Shown: positions 22,412 through 30,056 of the stretch, piece after piece
How positions within the stretch are numbered: the first letter of the stretch is position 1
How the letters are laid out: every line of letters starts with the position of its first letter
NCBI GenBank assembly: GCA_031281585.1
Contig: JAITFE010000083.1
Coordinates: forward strand, 1-52,729
Direction of reading: 5' to 3'
Source: Bifidobacteriaceae bacterium
GTDB taxonomy: Bacteria; Actinomycetota; Actinomycetes; Actinomycetales; WQXJ01
Length of the DNA stretch: 52,729 nt
The notes under the pieces: model-generated
Told to the model about the DNA's origin: nothing
Seen by the model: only the letters and a program-made list of their open reading frames with translations
Databases searched by the model: none
Position numbers and translations under genes: made by a program

Positions 22412-22736
22412 CGACGGAATCTTACATTCGGCGGCCCGTGCCAGATGGAATCCTACGTTCGGCGCCGAATGTCGTTTTTTATCTGGTCCGCGCCGCCGAA
22501 TGTAAGTTCCTGTCTGGCGCGGGGCGCCGAGAGTAGGTTCTTGTCTTTGAGCAATTCCCGTATTCCCTGGTCGCGGGATTGGAGCTCGGTTCGAGACAGA
22601 TGAAATCCTACATTCACGCGCTGGGTCCAGATAAGGACGTACACTCGGCGCCCCAGGCCAGATGGAATCCTACATTCGCCGCCGAATGTCGTTCCCTATC
22701 TGATCCAGGCCGCCGAATGTGAGTTCCTGTCTGGCG
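22412..22736. repeat. Array of ten degenerate inverted 25-base repeats
   Basis: Ten copies of a unit close to CCAGATGGAATCCTACATTCGGCGG occur in both directions. Forward copies begin near 22412, 22441, 22595, 22625 and 22658; reverse copies lie near 22464-22486, 22492-22519, 22523-22551, 22681-22703 and 22711-22736. Neighbouring forward and reverse copies form long hairpins at 22441-22486 and 22658-22703. The blocks 22441-22519 and 22658-22736 are direct copies of 79 bases with about 70 identical. There is no gene here. The array lies between the FadR-type gene and tRNA-Arg. I do not recognise the family. Confidence 0.85.
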
Positions 22737-22966
22737 GGGGCCACTCCCCGCGATGGCCGCCCCGCTGCCGAAACGGCGGCCGCGCCGACAACCGCCAAGA
22801 ACTTCTTCGCTGCCTTTCCCCCGGGCTTATCCGGTCGCGGTCTTGGGGCGTCAACTCACCTGATCGCCGGGCTTTACTCATCGGCGCATGAATGACCTGC
22901 CCCAGGCTTGCCGATGTGGACCGGACGGGGCGCTGGTACAGTAGGTGGCCGGCCCAAGCTGGCCGC

Positions 22967-23042
22967 GCCCTCGTAGCTCAGGGGATAGAGCGTCCGCCTC
23001 CGGAGCGGAAGGTCGCAGGTTCGAATCCTGTCGAGGGCACCA
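22967..23042 (+). tRNA. tRNA-Arg (anticodon CCG)
   Basis: A full cloverleaf of 76 bases including encoded CCA. The acceptor arm GCCCTCG pairs with CGAGGGC, the D-loop is AGCTCAGGGGATAGAGC, the anticodon loop CTCCGGA sits between TCCGC and GCGGA, and the T-arm has GGTTCGAATCC. The anticodon CCG reads CGG arginine codons. Confidence 0.96.
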
Positions 23043-23214
23043 GGTCGGCGCTTCGGACGCCGGCGCGAGGCAGTCATGGCGCGGCCCGCCCCTATTCACT
23101 GCAGACGGGTGGGTAGTAGTGCCCAGGTTTTGGCGCGCGCGGGCAGTGGGTTGGATAGCGTGACGGCATTGGTCCACAGCCGGGCCGCCCAGCCAAACAA
23201 AATAGGGGCCTCAG

Positions 23215-24154
23215 ATGTTCGCAGACAGGTCCGCCAACTGTTCTTTGCGCCGGAGTCTTGCCGGGGTCGCCGCGCTGCCGCTCGCCTTAGCCGGGCCGAT
23301 GCTCGCCGCCCCGGCCGCCAGCGCCGAGATCGTGTAACCGTCGGCCTGCGATGCCGACGCCGAATGCCCCGAACCCGTCTACACCGTTGTGTCCGACCAG
23401 ACTTTGGCCGAGCCGCTCGAACTGTCGGCGGACGCCACCTTGGAGGTGAGCCCCGGAGCGACGTTGACGTTGGAACCGGGCGCCCAGATCACCGGCGGTG
23501 CCGGGATAGTCAACCAGGGCGCCATCGTTGTCCAAGGCGACTTCGACTTGGCCCAAGACTTGGACAACGAGGGAACCTTGGCGGTCGGCGACGGCGCCAA
23601 CCTGGTCAAGACCGGGAACCAATTGGAAAACCTCGGACTGATCGAAGTCGGCCCCGCCGGGACCCTGACCCTGCGCGAAACGGGCATCCGTAACACCGGC
23701 CAAGTCGTCAACCGGGGAACGGTCAGGTTCGGCGGAGTGTATGACGCCTACTTGGATCACAGCCAACCGACCGAGCGGCGACGATTTTGTGAACGACGGC
23801 TCGGTCGACAACCGCGCCGGACACATCTACCTGACGTGGTCGCGCGTCAACGGCCTAGGCTCCTGGCTCGGGGCCGACGAGCACGCCCCGCTGTTCCAAG
23901 TCACAGTTTCGGCTGGCCGCCGGACCGCGGACAACGACTTTGTCGCTTTCCCGGAATGCCGCCCCGACCTCACGAACCAGTCTGAACTTGGCGAAGGGGC
24001 CTCACACAACCTGGTTGACGGCAAGGCCTCGCTGTTCGCGTACCAAGGGTTCGAGCCTCCTCGCGCGCTGGATGACCCGGATTGCGCAAGTTCGGCACCG
24101 CCGACCAGCGCCCCGCCGTCGGAACCCCAATTCGCCCGACACCCCCCGGCTTGA
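23215..24154 (+). pseudogene. Broken secreted surface protein (beta-helix-like repeats)
   Basis: ATG 23215 opens a signal peptide (LAGVAALPLALAGPMLAAPAASA) that is cut by an in-frame TAA at 23335, codon 41. The same frame continues to about 23770 with mature-type sequence made of short repeats such as NEGTLAVGDGANLV and NRGTVRFGG, like a beta-helix. The frame then shifts: the continuation SGDDFVNDGSVDNRAG is in another frame and runs to a TGA at 24152. The two lesions indicate an inactivated exported protein. Its last 45 bases belong to a dispersed repeat, so the original C-terminus may be lost. Confidence 0.7.
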
Positions 24155-24237
24155 GCCCTCTCAGGCGCGGTCCCCCGCCCAGCCCAAAAGCCTCCCCCAA
24201 ACGCCAGCATGGTCACCAACGCCCCCCAACACGGTGG
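24109..24237. repeat. Dispersed repeat, copy A (about 130 bases)
   Basis: This stretch matches 25423-25561 over its whole length, with a few substitutions and one indel in a C-run. Both start CGCCCCGCCG and end CAACACGGTGG. Copy A covers the end of the broken surface gene and runs up to the DUF4352 gene. No known element is recognised. Confidence 0.85.
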
Positions 24238-24293
24238 CTCTTTTGTTCCGGGATTCGACTATTTGGGTTCTGCCCGCACTATCATCGTGCTTC

Positions 24294-25069
24294 ATGACTC
24301 TCAACCCCGGGCCGTTCTCCGGATCGCATCCGCAGATGCCCCCCCCCCCGCTGGATTTAGCCAATTCGGCCAACCTCTGAACCAGCCGTTCCCCCAACAG
24401 CCTTACCCGCAACAGCCGTTCCCCCAACAGCCGTTCCCCCAGCAGCCGTTCCCGCAATCGCCCGGTCAATTCCCCGCCCAACCAGGGTTCGCCCCTCCAG
24501 GCCCGCCCCTTCCTCCCCCGCCAAGGCGCACGGTGCTAAGGCGCTGGTGGTTTTGGGCCATTGTTGGCGTGGTGGTCGTGGCGGCGGGATACTCCTTCGC
24601 CACGGACCCCAGCCCTGACGGGAATTCCGCTGCCAGCCGCAGCACACCCGCGCAGGGCAGCGGAAAGCAAGAGTCGGCCGCGCCCGCCATAGGCGTGCCA
24701 GTCGTTGACGACGGCCTCCAGTTCGTTGTCAACTCGGTGGCCTGCAGCACCGAGCCTATGACCGACGACACCTGGGCGCCGCTCGAACCAAACGGCCAGT
24801 TCTGCAAAGTCAACGTGTCGGTCACGGCGCTGACAAACATCGGCATGTACCTGGGCGACATCACCATCACAACGGCGCAGGTCAGCGGTGAGATCGAACC
24901 GGCCATCGGCGCGATGATGTACGAGGGGACCCTTAACGCAGATTACATCAGCAACGGGCAGACCCTCACGGGCGACGTGGTATTCGACATCGCCGTCGAT
25001 GATTCTGTCGAGACCGTGGTGCTCAAGAAGACCGCCCTGTCGGACGGCATTTCAGTGCCGACCCGGTGA
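24294..25069 (+). CDS. Membrane-anchored DUF4352-type protein, start frame set by a poly-C tract
   Basis: Pro/Gln/Phe-rich N-terminus with PFPQQ repeats, one membrane segment (WWFWAIVGVVVVAAGYSFA), a polar linker, then a C-terminal beta domain (VVDDGLQFVVNSVACST, then FCKVNVSVTALTN) like DUF4352 lipoproteins exposed at the cell surface. The natural start is ATG 24294 (MTLNPGPFSGSHPQM), with TATCAT 8 bases upstream. From it, however, the frame closes soon after an 11-C run at 24339-24349; one more C (or two fewer) would join it to the long frame. As written, the long frame is open from ATG 24209, which lies in repeat DNA and is an unlikely start. The tract may be a phase switch or a sequence error. 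Confidence 0.65.
24339..24349. repeat. Poly-C tract (11 C) near a start codon
   Basis: An uninterrupted run of 11 C, 43 bases after ATG 24294, sits exactly where the start frame and the long coding frame disagree. Runs of this length are prone to slippage. Confidence 0.9.
24385..24462 (+). repeat. 15-base coding repeats (PFPQQ)
   Basis: Five or so tandem copies of a 15-base unit such as CCGTTCCCCCAACAG encode PFPQQ in the N-terminal tail of the DUF4352-type protein. Confidence 0.8.
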
Positions 25070-25679
25070 TCGCCGGCGCTGGTCGGCGACCGCCCCAGCG
25101 TGAAGTGTCGCGGTGAGCCCGCACCAGCCAGCTAGCCGATAGACGATGATCCCACGTGCGCCAGTTCGGCCGAGACTATCCGTGTCGCCGGGGCGGCCGT
25201 CTGGCGCCGCGCGAGCCGCGGCTGCAGCCTGGCGAGAGGTAGCCGGTCAAGTCGCCAGGAATAGGTACCGTCCCCGTTTTGGGTGCCCCTCCCTCAGTTC
25301 GCGGCGCGCTGGTGGCCGGCGAAACCGCCGCGTTGGATTGACTGCGCCTCGAATTCGTCCGAGTCCTCCGGACCGCCTTGGCCCATGCCCGGACACGGGG
25401 AGGCGTCTTGATCGAACTCCGGCGCCCCGCCGCCGGAACCCCAATTCGCCCGACCGCCCCCCCCCCGGCCCGGCTTGAGCCCTCTCAGGCGCGGTTCCCC
25501 GCTCAGCCCAAAACCCTCCCCCAAAAGCCAGTATGGCCACCAACGCCCCCCAACACGGTGGTCAACACGCCCACCCGCTTCTTGGCGCCGGCCAGTCCGG
25601 GGGCGTTTCGCACTGGTTGTCCAACCCGGGCCAACCTGATACTTGGGTGCGCGTCGGCTGAGAATCGCCTGTGAGTTTG
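25070..25679. other. Gene-free stretch with repeat elements
   Basis: Between two convergent genes there is about 600 bases without a supported gene. It contains a 24-base tract at 25257-25280 centred on GGTACCGTCCCCGTTTT, whose 17-base core recurs at 16057-16073, a C10 run at 25457-25466, and copy B of the dispersed repeat (25423-25561). The open frames here have no protein-like features. Confidence 0.6.
25423..25561. repeat. Dispersed repeat, copy B
   Basis: This is the second copy of the repeat at 24109-24237, in the same orientation, about 1.3 kb away. It has extra bases in the central C-rich part (a C10 run). It lies in non-coding DNA, which suggests the repeat is a mobile or duplicated intergenic unit and not part of a gene. 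Confidence 0.85.
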
Positions 25680-27302
25680 TTAGGCGGCTACGGTCCGGCC
25701 GGCCGCGAGCATCACCCGGCGGTCGCATTGCGCGGCCTCTTGAGGGTAATGAGTGGTGACCAGGACACCCGCGCCGTCTTCGGCGTTGGCCCGCAGGGCT
25801 TTCCACAGCCGCGCCCGCGCCAACGGGTCCATGCCGGAACTCGGCTCGTCCAGGATGAGCAGCTCCGGGACGTGCTGAGACGCCGCCAGGTAGGCCAGCA
25901 GCCGCCGCACCCCGAGCGGCAGGCGTCCCACGGGTGTCGCGCCCAACTCGGCCGCGAATTCGGCGGCGGCCGGGCTCACCGCCGCGCCGTGAACGCGGGC
26001 GGCGAAGAGGAGATTGTCGCGGGCAGAGAGTGACGGGTAAAGGCCCAGGCCTTGGGCGACGTAGCCGAGTCGCCGCCGCGATTCGAGCGTCGGCTTGGCC
26101 CCGAACAGCTCGCAGGACCCGCTGGTCGGGACCTCGATCCCCAGAATTATGCGCATCAGCGTGGTCTTGCCCGCGCCGTTGCCGCCCACCAGCCCAACGA
26201 CTTCGCCCCGGCCGACGCTCAAAGAGACGCCGCTCAGCGCCGTCACGCTCCCGTAGACGCGGGTGACGTTGTCCGCGCGGATTGCGGGTTCGGGGCGCGC
26301 CGGGGCCGCCTCGGCCGGTGCGGTCCCGGCGGCACGCGGGCCCGCACGCACGGCGGCCGCCGAAGCGCTGAGGGCGGCGGGCGCCCGGCGCCCAGAGGCG
26401 CGCTCTGCGGCAAGCAGCAAGGCGACACTCGCGTTTTCCAGGTCTGGCGCGACGGGGATGAAACCGGTCGGCTGGTCGCTCAGGGGACCCGGCGCCCACA
26501 GGTACGTCGCCCGGCCGCGCCGCCATGACCACGGCCCGGCCGCAGAGCCTGTTTCGCCGCCCTTCGGCGCGAGCGCCGAAGCCCCGGCGCCCTCGCCCGC
26601 ATCCGTGTCGGCAGGCTGGTCACCGCACGGGGCGCCGGTTGGCGCCGAACGCCACAAGCGGCCGGGCATTTGCGCGGTCACCTGGCTCGGCGTGCCGACG
26701 GCCAGGGTCTTGCCGGCGTCAAGGAGGAAGACCTGGTCGGCGCGCTCGGCCTCGTCGAGGTAGGTGGTCGCCAAGATGACGGTCGCGCCCTCGGCCGCCG
26801 CCTGGGCGATCATCTCCCAAAGCTCGCCGCGGCTGGCTTGGTCGACCCCGGTGGTGGGCTCGTCCAACAGCACCAAGCCGGGCCTGTGCAGGGTGGCCAG
26901 CGCGAAGCCCAACTTGCGCCGCATGCCGCCGGACAAGCGCGCGGCGACGCGGTCACGGGCGTCCTCCAGCCCGGCGCGTTCCAACAATTCGTCAGCGCGG
27001 GCGCGCGCCTGGGCGCCCGGCAAACCGTGAACCCGGCTGACAAACTCGACGTTCTCCCGGACCGAGAGGTTTAGCCAGACGCCGCCGTCCGCGCTTTGGT
27101 AGCCGATCTCGCGGCGGTCGGCCGGGGGCGGCAAAGCGGGCGAGAAAGGCGCCAGGCCGGCCAGCGCGCGCAGCAGCGACGATTTGCCGCCGCCGTCGCC
27201 GCCGACCAGCGCCGTTATGCGTCCGGGCGGGAACGACCCGCTGAGGCCGTCCACCGCCACAGTGGCTCCGAACCGGACCGAGGCCCCGGCCAGCGTGATC
27301 AT
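25680..27302 (-). CDS. ABC exporter ATPase with two fused nucleotide-binding domains (YbhF-like)
   Basis: 540 residues with two ABC ATPase domains. The first (about 1-225) has an unusual Walker A GGDGGGKSS, signature LSGGMRRKL and Walker B LVLLDEPTTGVD. The second (about 325-540) has GGNGAGKTT, a weaker signature (LPLGVRRLL) and LLILDEPSSGMD. A roughly 100-residue Ala/Pro/Gly-rich linker joins them. This layout is that of YbhF-type ATPases, which energise drug or lipid export with ABC-2 permeases. Its ATG overlaps the permease stop by one base (TGATG), so the two are co-translated. The degenerate second signature suggests one weak ATP site. Confidence 0.88.
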   Translation of the reverse strand: MITLAGASVRFGATVAVDGLSGSFPPGRITALVGGDGGGKSSLLRALAGLAPFSPALPPPADRREIGYQSADGGVWLNLSVRENVEFVSRVHGLPGAQARARADELLERAGLEDARDRVAARLSGGMRRKLGFALATLHRPGLVLLDEPTTGVDQASRGELWEMIAQAAAEGATVILATTYLDEAERADQVFLLDAGKTLAVGTPSQVTAQMPGRLWRSAPTGAPCGDQPADTDAGEGAGASALAPKGGETGSAAGPWSWRRGRATYLWAPGPLSDQPTGFIPVAPDLENASVALLLAAERASGRRAPAALSASAAAVRAGPRAAGTAPAEAAPARPEPAIRADNVTRVYGSVTALSGVSLSVGRGEVVGLVGGNGAGKTTLMRIILGIEVPTSGSCELFGAKPTLESRRRLGYVAQGLGLYPSLSARDNLLFAARVHGAAVSPAAAEFAAELGATPVGRLPLGVRRLLAYLAASQHVPELLILDEPSSGMDPLARARLWKALRANAEDGAGVLVTTHYPQEAAQCDRRVMLAAGRTVAA

Positions 27303-28501
27303 CAGCGGGCGCCCCCGTGGGTCAACGCGAACCGCATCCGGGCGGTGGCTGCGCCGAACACGACCACAGCCATGCCGACCAGGATCACGGCGGGCGGCCA
27401 AAGCGAGCCGAGGGTCGCGTCCCGCAGCATGACGCCCACGGCGATCTCGCGGAACCAGGTCAACGGCAACACGTAGCCGATCCAGCGCACGCCCAGCGGC
27501 ATCAGATCCAGCGGGAAGATCAGCCCCGACAGCAACACCTGTGGAACCAAGAGCATGATGGCCATTTGGATGGCCTGGGCGGCGTTTTGCGACACCGAGG
27601 AGATCAGCACGCCAACGCCCAACGCCGCGAAGCAGAACACCACGGCTGTGGCGCCGTAAAGCCACAGGCTGCCGGTGAACGGCACGCCGAACAGGCCGAC
27701 CCCGATGCACGTCACCACCACCATGTCCGCGAGAGCCAAGACGAAATACGGCACGATCTTTCCCAGGATGATGACGCTGGGCCGCAGCGGCATGACCGCC
27801 AGTTGCTCAAGGGTGCCCGTCTCGCGTTCGCGGACCAGGCCGATGCTGGTGATCAACGTGCCGATGAACATCAACACCATGCCAGTCAGCCCCGGCACTA
27901 TCACCCAGGAGGTCTTGAGGTCGGGGTTGAACAACACCGCCACCAGCCGGTCCGCGTCGAGGTCCGGCGGGGCGAATTGGGCCGGGTCGAAAGAGGCCAA
28001 GGCGCCCCTTTGGGACAGCGCTTGGACCAGTTGTTCTTGGGCCGCCGTCATGCGGTCGCGCGAGTCCTCCGCCGCCAGGCGGGCAAACGTCGCCTGGGCC
28101 GCCTGTGCGCTGAACAGGGCCGAGCCGTCCGCGTAGGCCCGCATGCGGTCCGTCAGTGGCGCCGCCGGGTCGGCCTCCGGCAGGGCCACGATCACCACGG
28201 CGGCCCGCTGGTCCCGCAGCATGTCACGGGCGGCCAGTTCCAATGAGGCCTGGGTGGCCTGCGCCCCCGAAGGCTCCACCGCCACCACGTCGATCGCCTC
28301 GCGCGCGGTCTGATACGCCTCGATGTCCTCGGCGAGGGCCGCCGCCGCCGGGCCGGTCACAACGACGGAGACCCGCTTGACGGAGAAGTTGGCCGCGTAG
28401 CCGAAAACGGTCAGCATCACAATCGGCAACACCACCAGCATGGCGAAAGTGCGTTTGTCCCGCGCCAGTTCGCGGAACTCCTTGACGATCAACGCGCGCA
28501 T
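27302..28501 (-). CDS. ABC-2 type permease (YbhR/YbhS-like)
   Basis: 399 residues: a first membrane helix near residues 20-37 (TFAMLVVLPIVMLTVFGYA), a long outside loop of about 150 residues, then five or six helices in the C-terminal half with the ABC-2 signature VRERETGTLEQLAVMPLRP. This is the membrane half of a YbhFSR-type exporter; one permease gene is present, so it probably works as a homodimer. There is no ribosome site; TAGGTT lies 6 bases before ATG, which fits a leaderless mRNA. The gene is divergent from a TetR regulator. Confidence 0.88.
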   Translation of the reverse strand: MRALIVKEFRELARDKRTFAMLVVLPIVMLTVFGYAANFSVKRVSVVVTGPAAAALAEDIEAYQTAREAIDVVAVEPSGAQATQASLELAARDMLRDQRAAVVIVALPEADPAAPLTDRMRAYADGSALFSAQAAQATFARLAAEDSRDRMTAAQEQLVQALSQRGALASFDPAQFAPPDLDADRLVAVLFNPDLKTSWVIVPGLTGMVLMFIGTLITSIGLVRERETGTLEQLAVMPLRPSVIILGKIVPYFVLALADMVVVTCIGVGLFGVPFTGSLWLYGATAVVFCFAALGVGVLISSVSQNAAQAIQMAIMLLVPQVLLSGLIFPLDLMPLGVRWIGYVLPLTWFREIAVGVMLRDATLGSLWPPAVILVGMAVVVFGAATARMRFALTHGGAR

Positions 28502-28518
28502 TTGTGTAACCTACCATT

Positions 28519-28538
28519 GTTTCATCACTTGACGAAAC
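28519..28538. promoter_or_regulatory. Probable TetR operator
   Basis: A 20-base inverted repeat with arms GTTTCATCA and TGACGAAAC (8 of 9 pairs) and a 2-base centre lies 17 bases upstream of the permease start and about 90 before the tetR start. It is where a TetR dimer would block the exporter promoter. Confidence 0.55.
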
Positions 28539-28628
28539 CCCGCCCGGCGCCGCTGTTTCCCCACCGGCGGAAATCACGGCGGGTTAGGATCGACGGGGCA
28601 AGGCCGCATGAGATTGGAGGCGCCCACC

Positions 28629-29291
28629 ATGAACGGCAGCGATGGCCGCGGGGCTGGCCGCCGGGGGCCACGCCCCACCGAAACCGCCTGGTCCGAGCGG
28701 ATTCTCCAGGCCGCGCGGGCCCAGTTCGGCGAGCGCGGCTACCAGGCCGCCACCGTGCGCGGGATAGCGCGCGCCGCCGGGGTGGACCCGAAGCTGGTCC
28801 ACTACTACTTTGGGGCCAAGGAGGAGCTTTTCGACGCCGCGATCACGCAGGCGATCCGCGAGCGCGGGCAAACCCCCATTCTGGAGCACCTGGCCTCCCG
28901 CGCCGAAGGCGCCCCAGACGCGGGCGTGGGCGCCCGCTCGGTCAGGGCGATCCTGACCGCGCTGGAAGACGAGCGCCTGGGCCCGGCCTTCCTTGGACTG
29001 GTCCGGAACCTTGGCACCCACGAGGAGTCGCGCCGCGTCTTGGTCCGGTTCGTGGCCAACCAGATCATCGGCGCGATCGCGCCGCGCCTGGCCGGCCCGG
29101 ACTCCGAAGCCCGGATCGCCTTGGCGGGCTCCCATGTGCTGGGAATTGTGATGGCGCGGTACGTGCTCAGGGTTGAGCCTCTGACCAGCCTGTCCGTTAG
29201 CCAGATCGCGGAGGCGGCCGGTCCGGCCCTGGACCGCTACCTGTTCGCCGCCGACTTGCCGCTGAGCCCTCCCGCGCCGCCCCGCCCCTGA
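28629..29291 (+). CDS. TetR-family transcription repressor
   Basis: A 220-residue repressor. The helix-turn-helix region (about 18-64) runs AWSERILQAARAQFGERGYQ, then VRGIARAAGVDPKLVHYYFG, a clear TetR_N pattern, followed by a C-terminal ligand-binding domain of the TetR_C type. ATG 28629 is chosen because GGAGG lies 8 bases upstream; an upstream ATG at 28608 has none. It is divergent from the ABC exporter genes, and the intergenic palindrome supports control of that pair. The inducer is unknown. Confidence 0.88.
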   Translation: MNGSDGRGAGRRGPRPTETAWSERILQAARAQFGERGYQAATVRGIARAAGVDPKLVHYYFGAKEELFDAAITQAIRERGQTPILEHLASRAEGAPDAGVGARSVRAILTALEDERLGPAFLGLVRNLGTHEESRRVLVRFVANQIIGAIAPRLAGPDSEARIALAGSHVLGIVMARYVLRVEPLTSLSVSQIAEAAGPALDRYLFAADLPLSPPAPPRP

Positions 29292-29299
29292 TATAGTCA
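29288..29299 (+). promoter_or_regulatory. Shared promoter motif CTGATATAGTCA, copy 1
   Basis: The same 12 bases recur at 31149-31160. Here the motif contains a -10-like TATAGT (29292-29297) 31 bases before the Nudix regulator start; the -35 side is poor. The sequence after it (GCTATCA at 29307) partly mirrors it. It may be the binding site of the Nudix regulator itself. Confidence 0.45.
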
Positions 29300-29327
29300 G
29301 AGCGAAGCTATCAACGCGGAGGCGAAA

Positions 29328-30056
29328 ATGACCGAAGCCTACGACCCCAGCCAGTTTCCACCCTTCGCCGTCACCGTGGACCTGGCCGTTTTCACCCTGC
29401 GCAGCGGCCGTCTGCACGTGCTGCTCATTGAGCGCGGCGAGGAGCCGTTCCTCGGCCGGTTGGCGCTCCCAGGCGGATTCTTGCGGCCCGACGAGGACGC
29501 CGGGCAGGCCGCCCGCCGGGAACTCACGGAGGAGACCGGCCTGGCGCTTGGCTCCCCGTATCACTTGGAACAGCTCCGCACCTATTCGGGCGTCGCCCGC
29601 GACCCCCGGATGCGGGTGGTCACCGTCGCCTACGTGGCGTTCGCGCCCGACCTGCCGGACCCGGTCGCCGCCGCCGACGCGCGCGCCGCCCGCTGGGTCG
29701 ACTTGGCGGAGGCCCAAGCCGCCCACTTGGCGTTCGACCACGGCCAGATCCTGGACGATGCCGTGGAGCGGGTCCGCGCCAAACTCGAGTACACCACGAT
29801 CGCCACCAGGTTCCTCCCCCGTCAGTTCGCGATCGGCCAGTTGCGGGCCGTCTACCAGGCCGTTTGGGGCGAAGCCGTTGAGCTTCAGAATTTCCGCCGC
29901 AAGGTGCTCTCCGTGCCGGGCTTCATCGAGCCCGTCGGCCAGGTCCGCACCGGCGTGCCCGGCCCCCCGGCGCGCCTATACAAGGCCGGCCCGGCCACCG
30001 CGATCGACCCTCCGTTCTCGCGCGCACGCGCACCGGAGCCCCGGAAACGGCCGTGA
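29328..30056 (+). CDS. Nudix-domain transcription regulator, NrtR type
   Basis: 242 residues. Residues 12-150 are a Nudix domain with an intact Nudix box at 50-72 (G5xE7xREUxEExGU: GFLRPDE, then RRELTEETGL). Residues about 158-215 form a winged helix (QFAIGQLRAVYQAVWG, then NFRRKVLSVPGF) as in NrtR regulators, which repress NAD-related genes and are released by ADP-ribose-type ligands. The intact box means hydrolase activity may persist. A good ribosome site (GGAGG) precedes ATG. The stop overlaps the next start as GTGA, so it is co-translated with the J-domain gene. Known NrtR function is from the family; the ligand here is inferred. Confidence 0.85.
   Translation: MTEAYDPSQFPPFAVTVDLAVFTLRSGRLHVLLIERGEEPFLGRLALPGGFLRPDEDAGQAARRELTEETGLALGSPYHLEQLRTYSGVARDPRMRVVTVAYVAFAPDLPDPVAAADARAARWVDLAEAQAAHLAFDHGQILDDAVERVRAKLEYTTIATRFLPRQFAIGQLRAVYQAVWGEAVELQNFRRKVLSVPGFIEPVGQVRTGVPGPPARLYKAGPATAIDPPFSRARAPEPRKRP

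Noticed and set aside
22453-22644. A 63-codon minus-strand open frame in the repeat array
   Set aside because: It is made up of the inverted repeats themselves and the hairpins disturb it; no start or ribosome site.
22412-22736. CRISPR array
   Set aside because: Units are degenerate, occur in both directions, and are not separated by even, unique spacers; no cas gene is nearby.
25294-26532. A 412-codon minus-strand open frame
   Set aside because: It overlaps the double ATPase gene out of frame and runs into repeat DNA; no domain seen.
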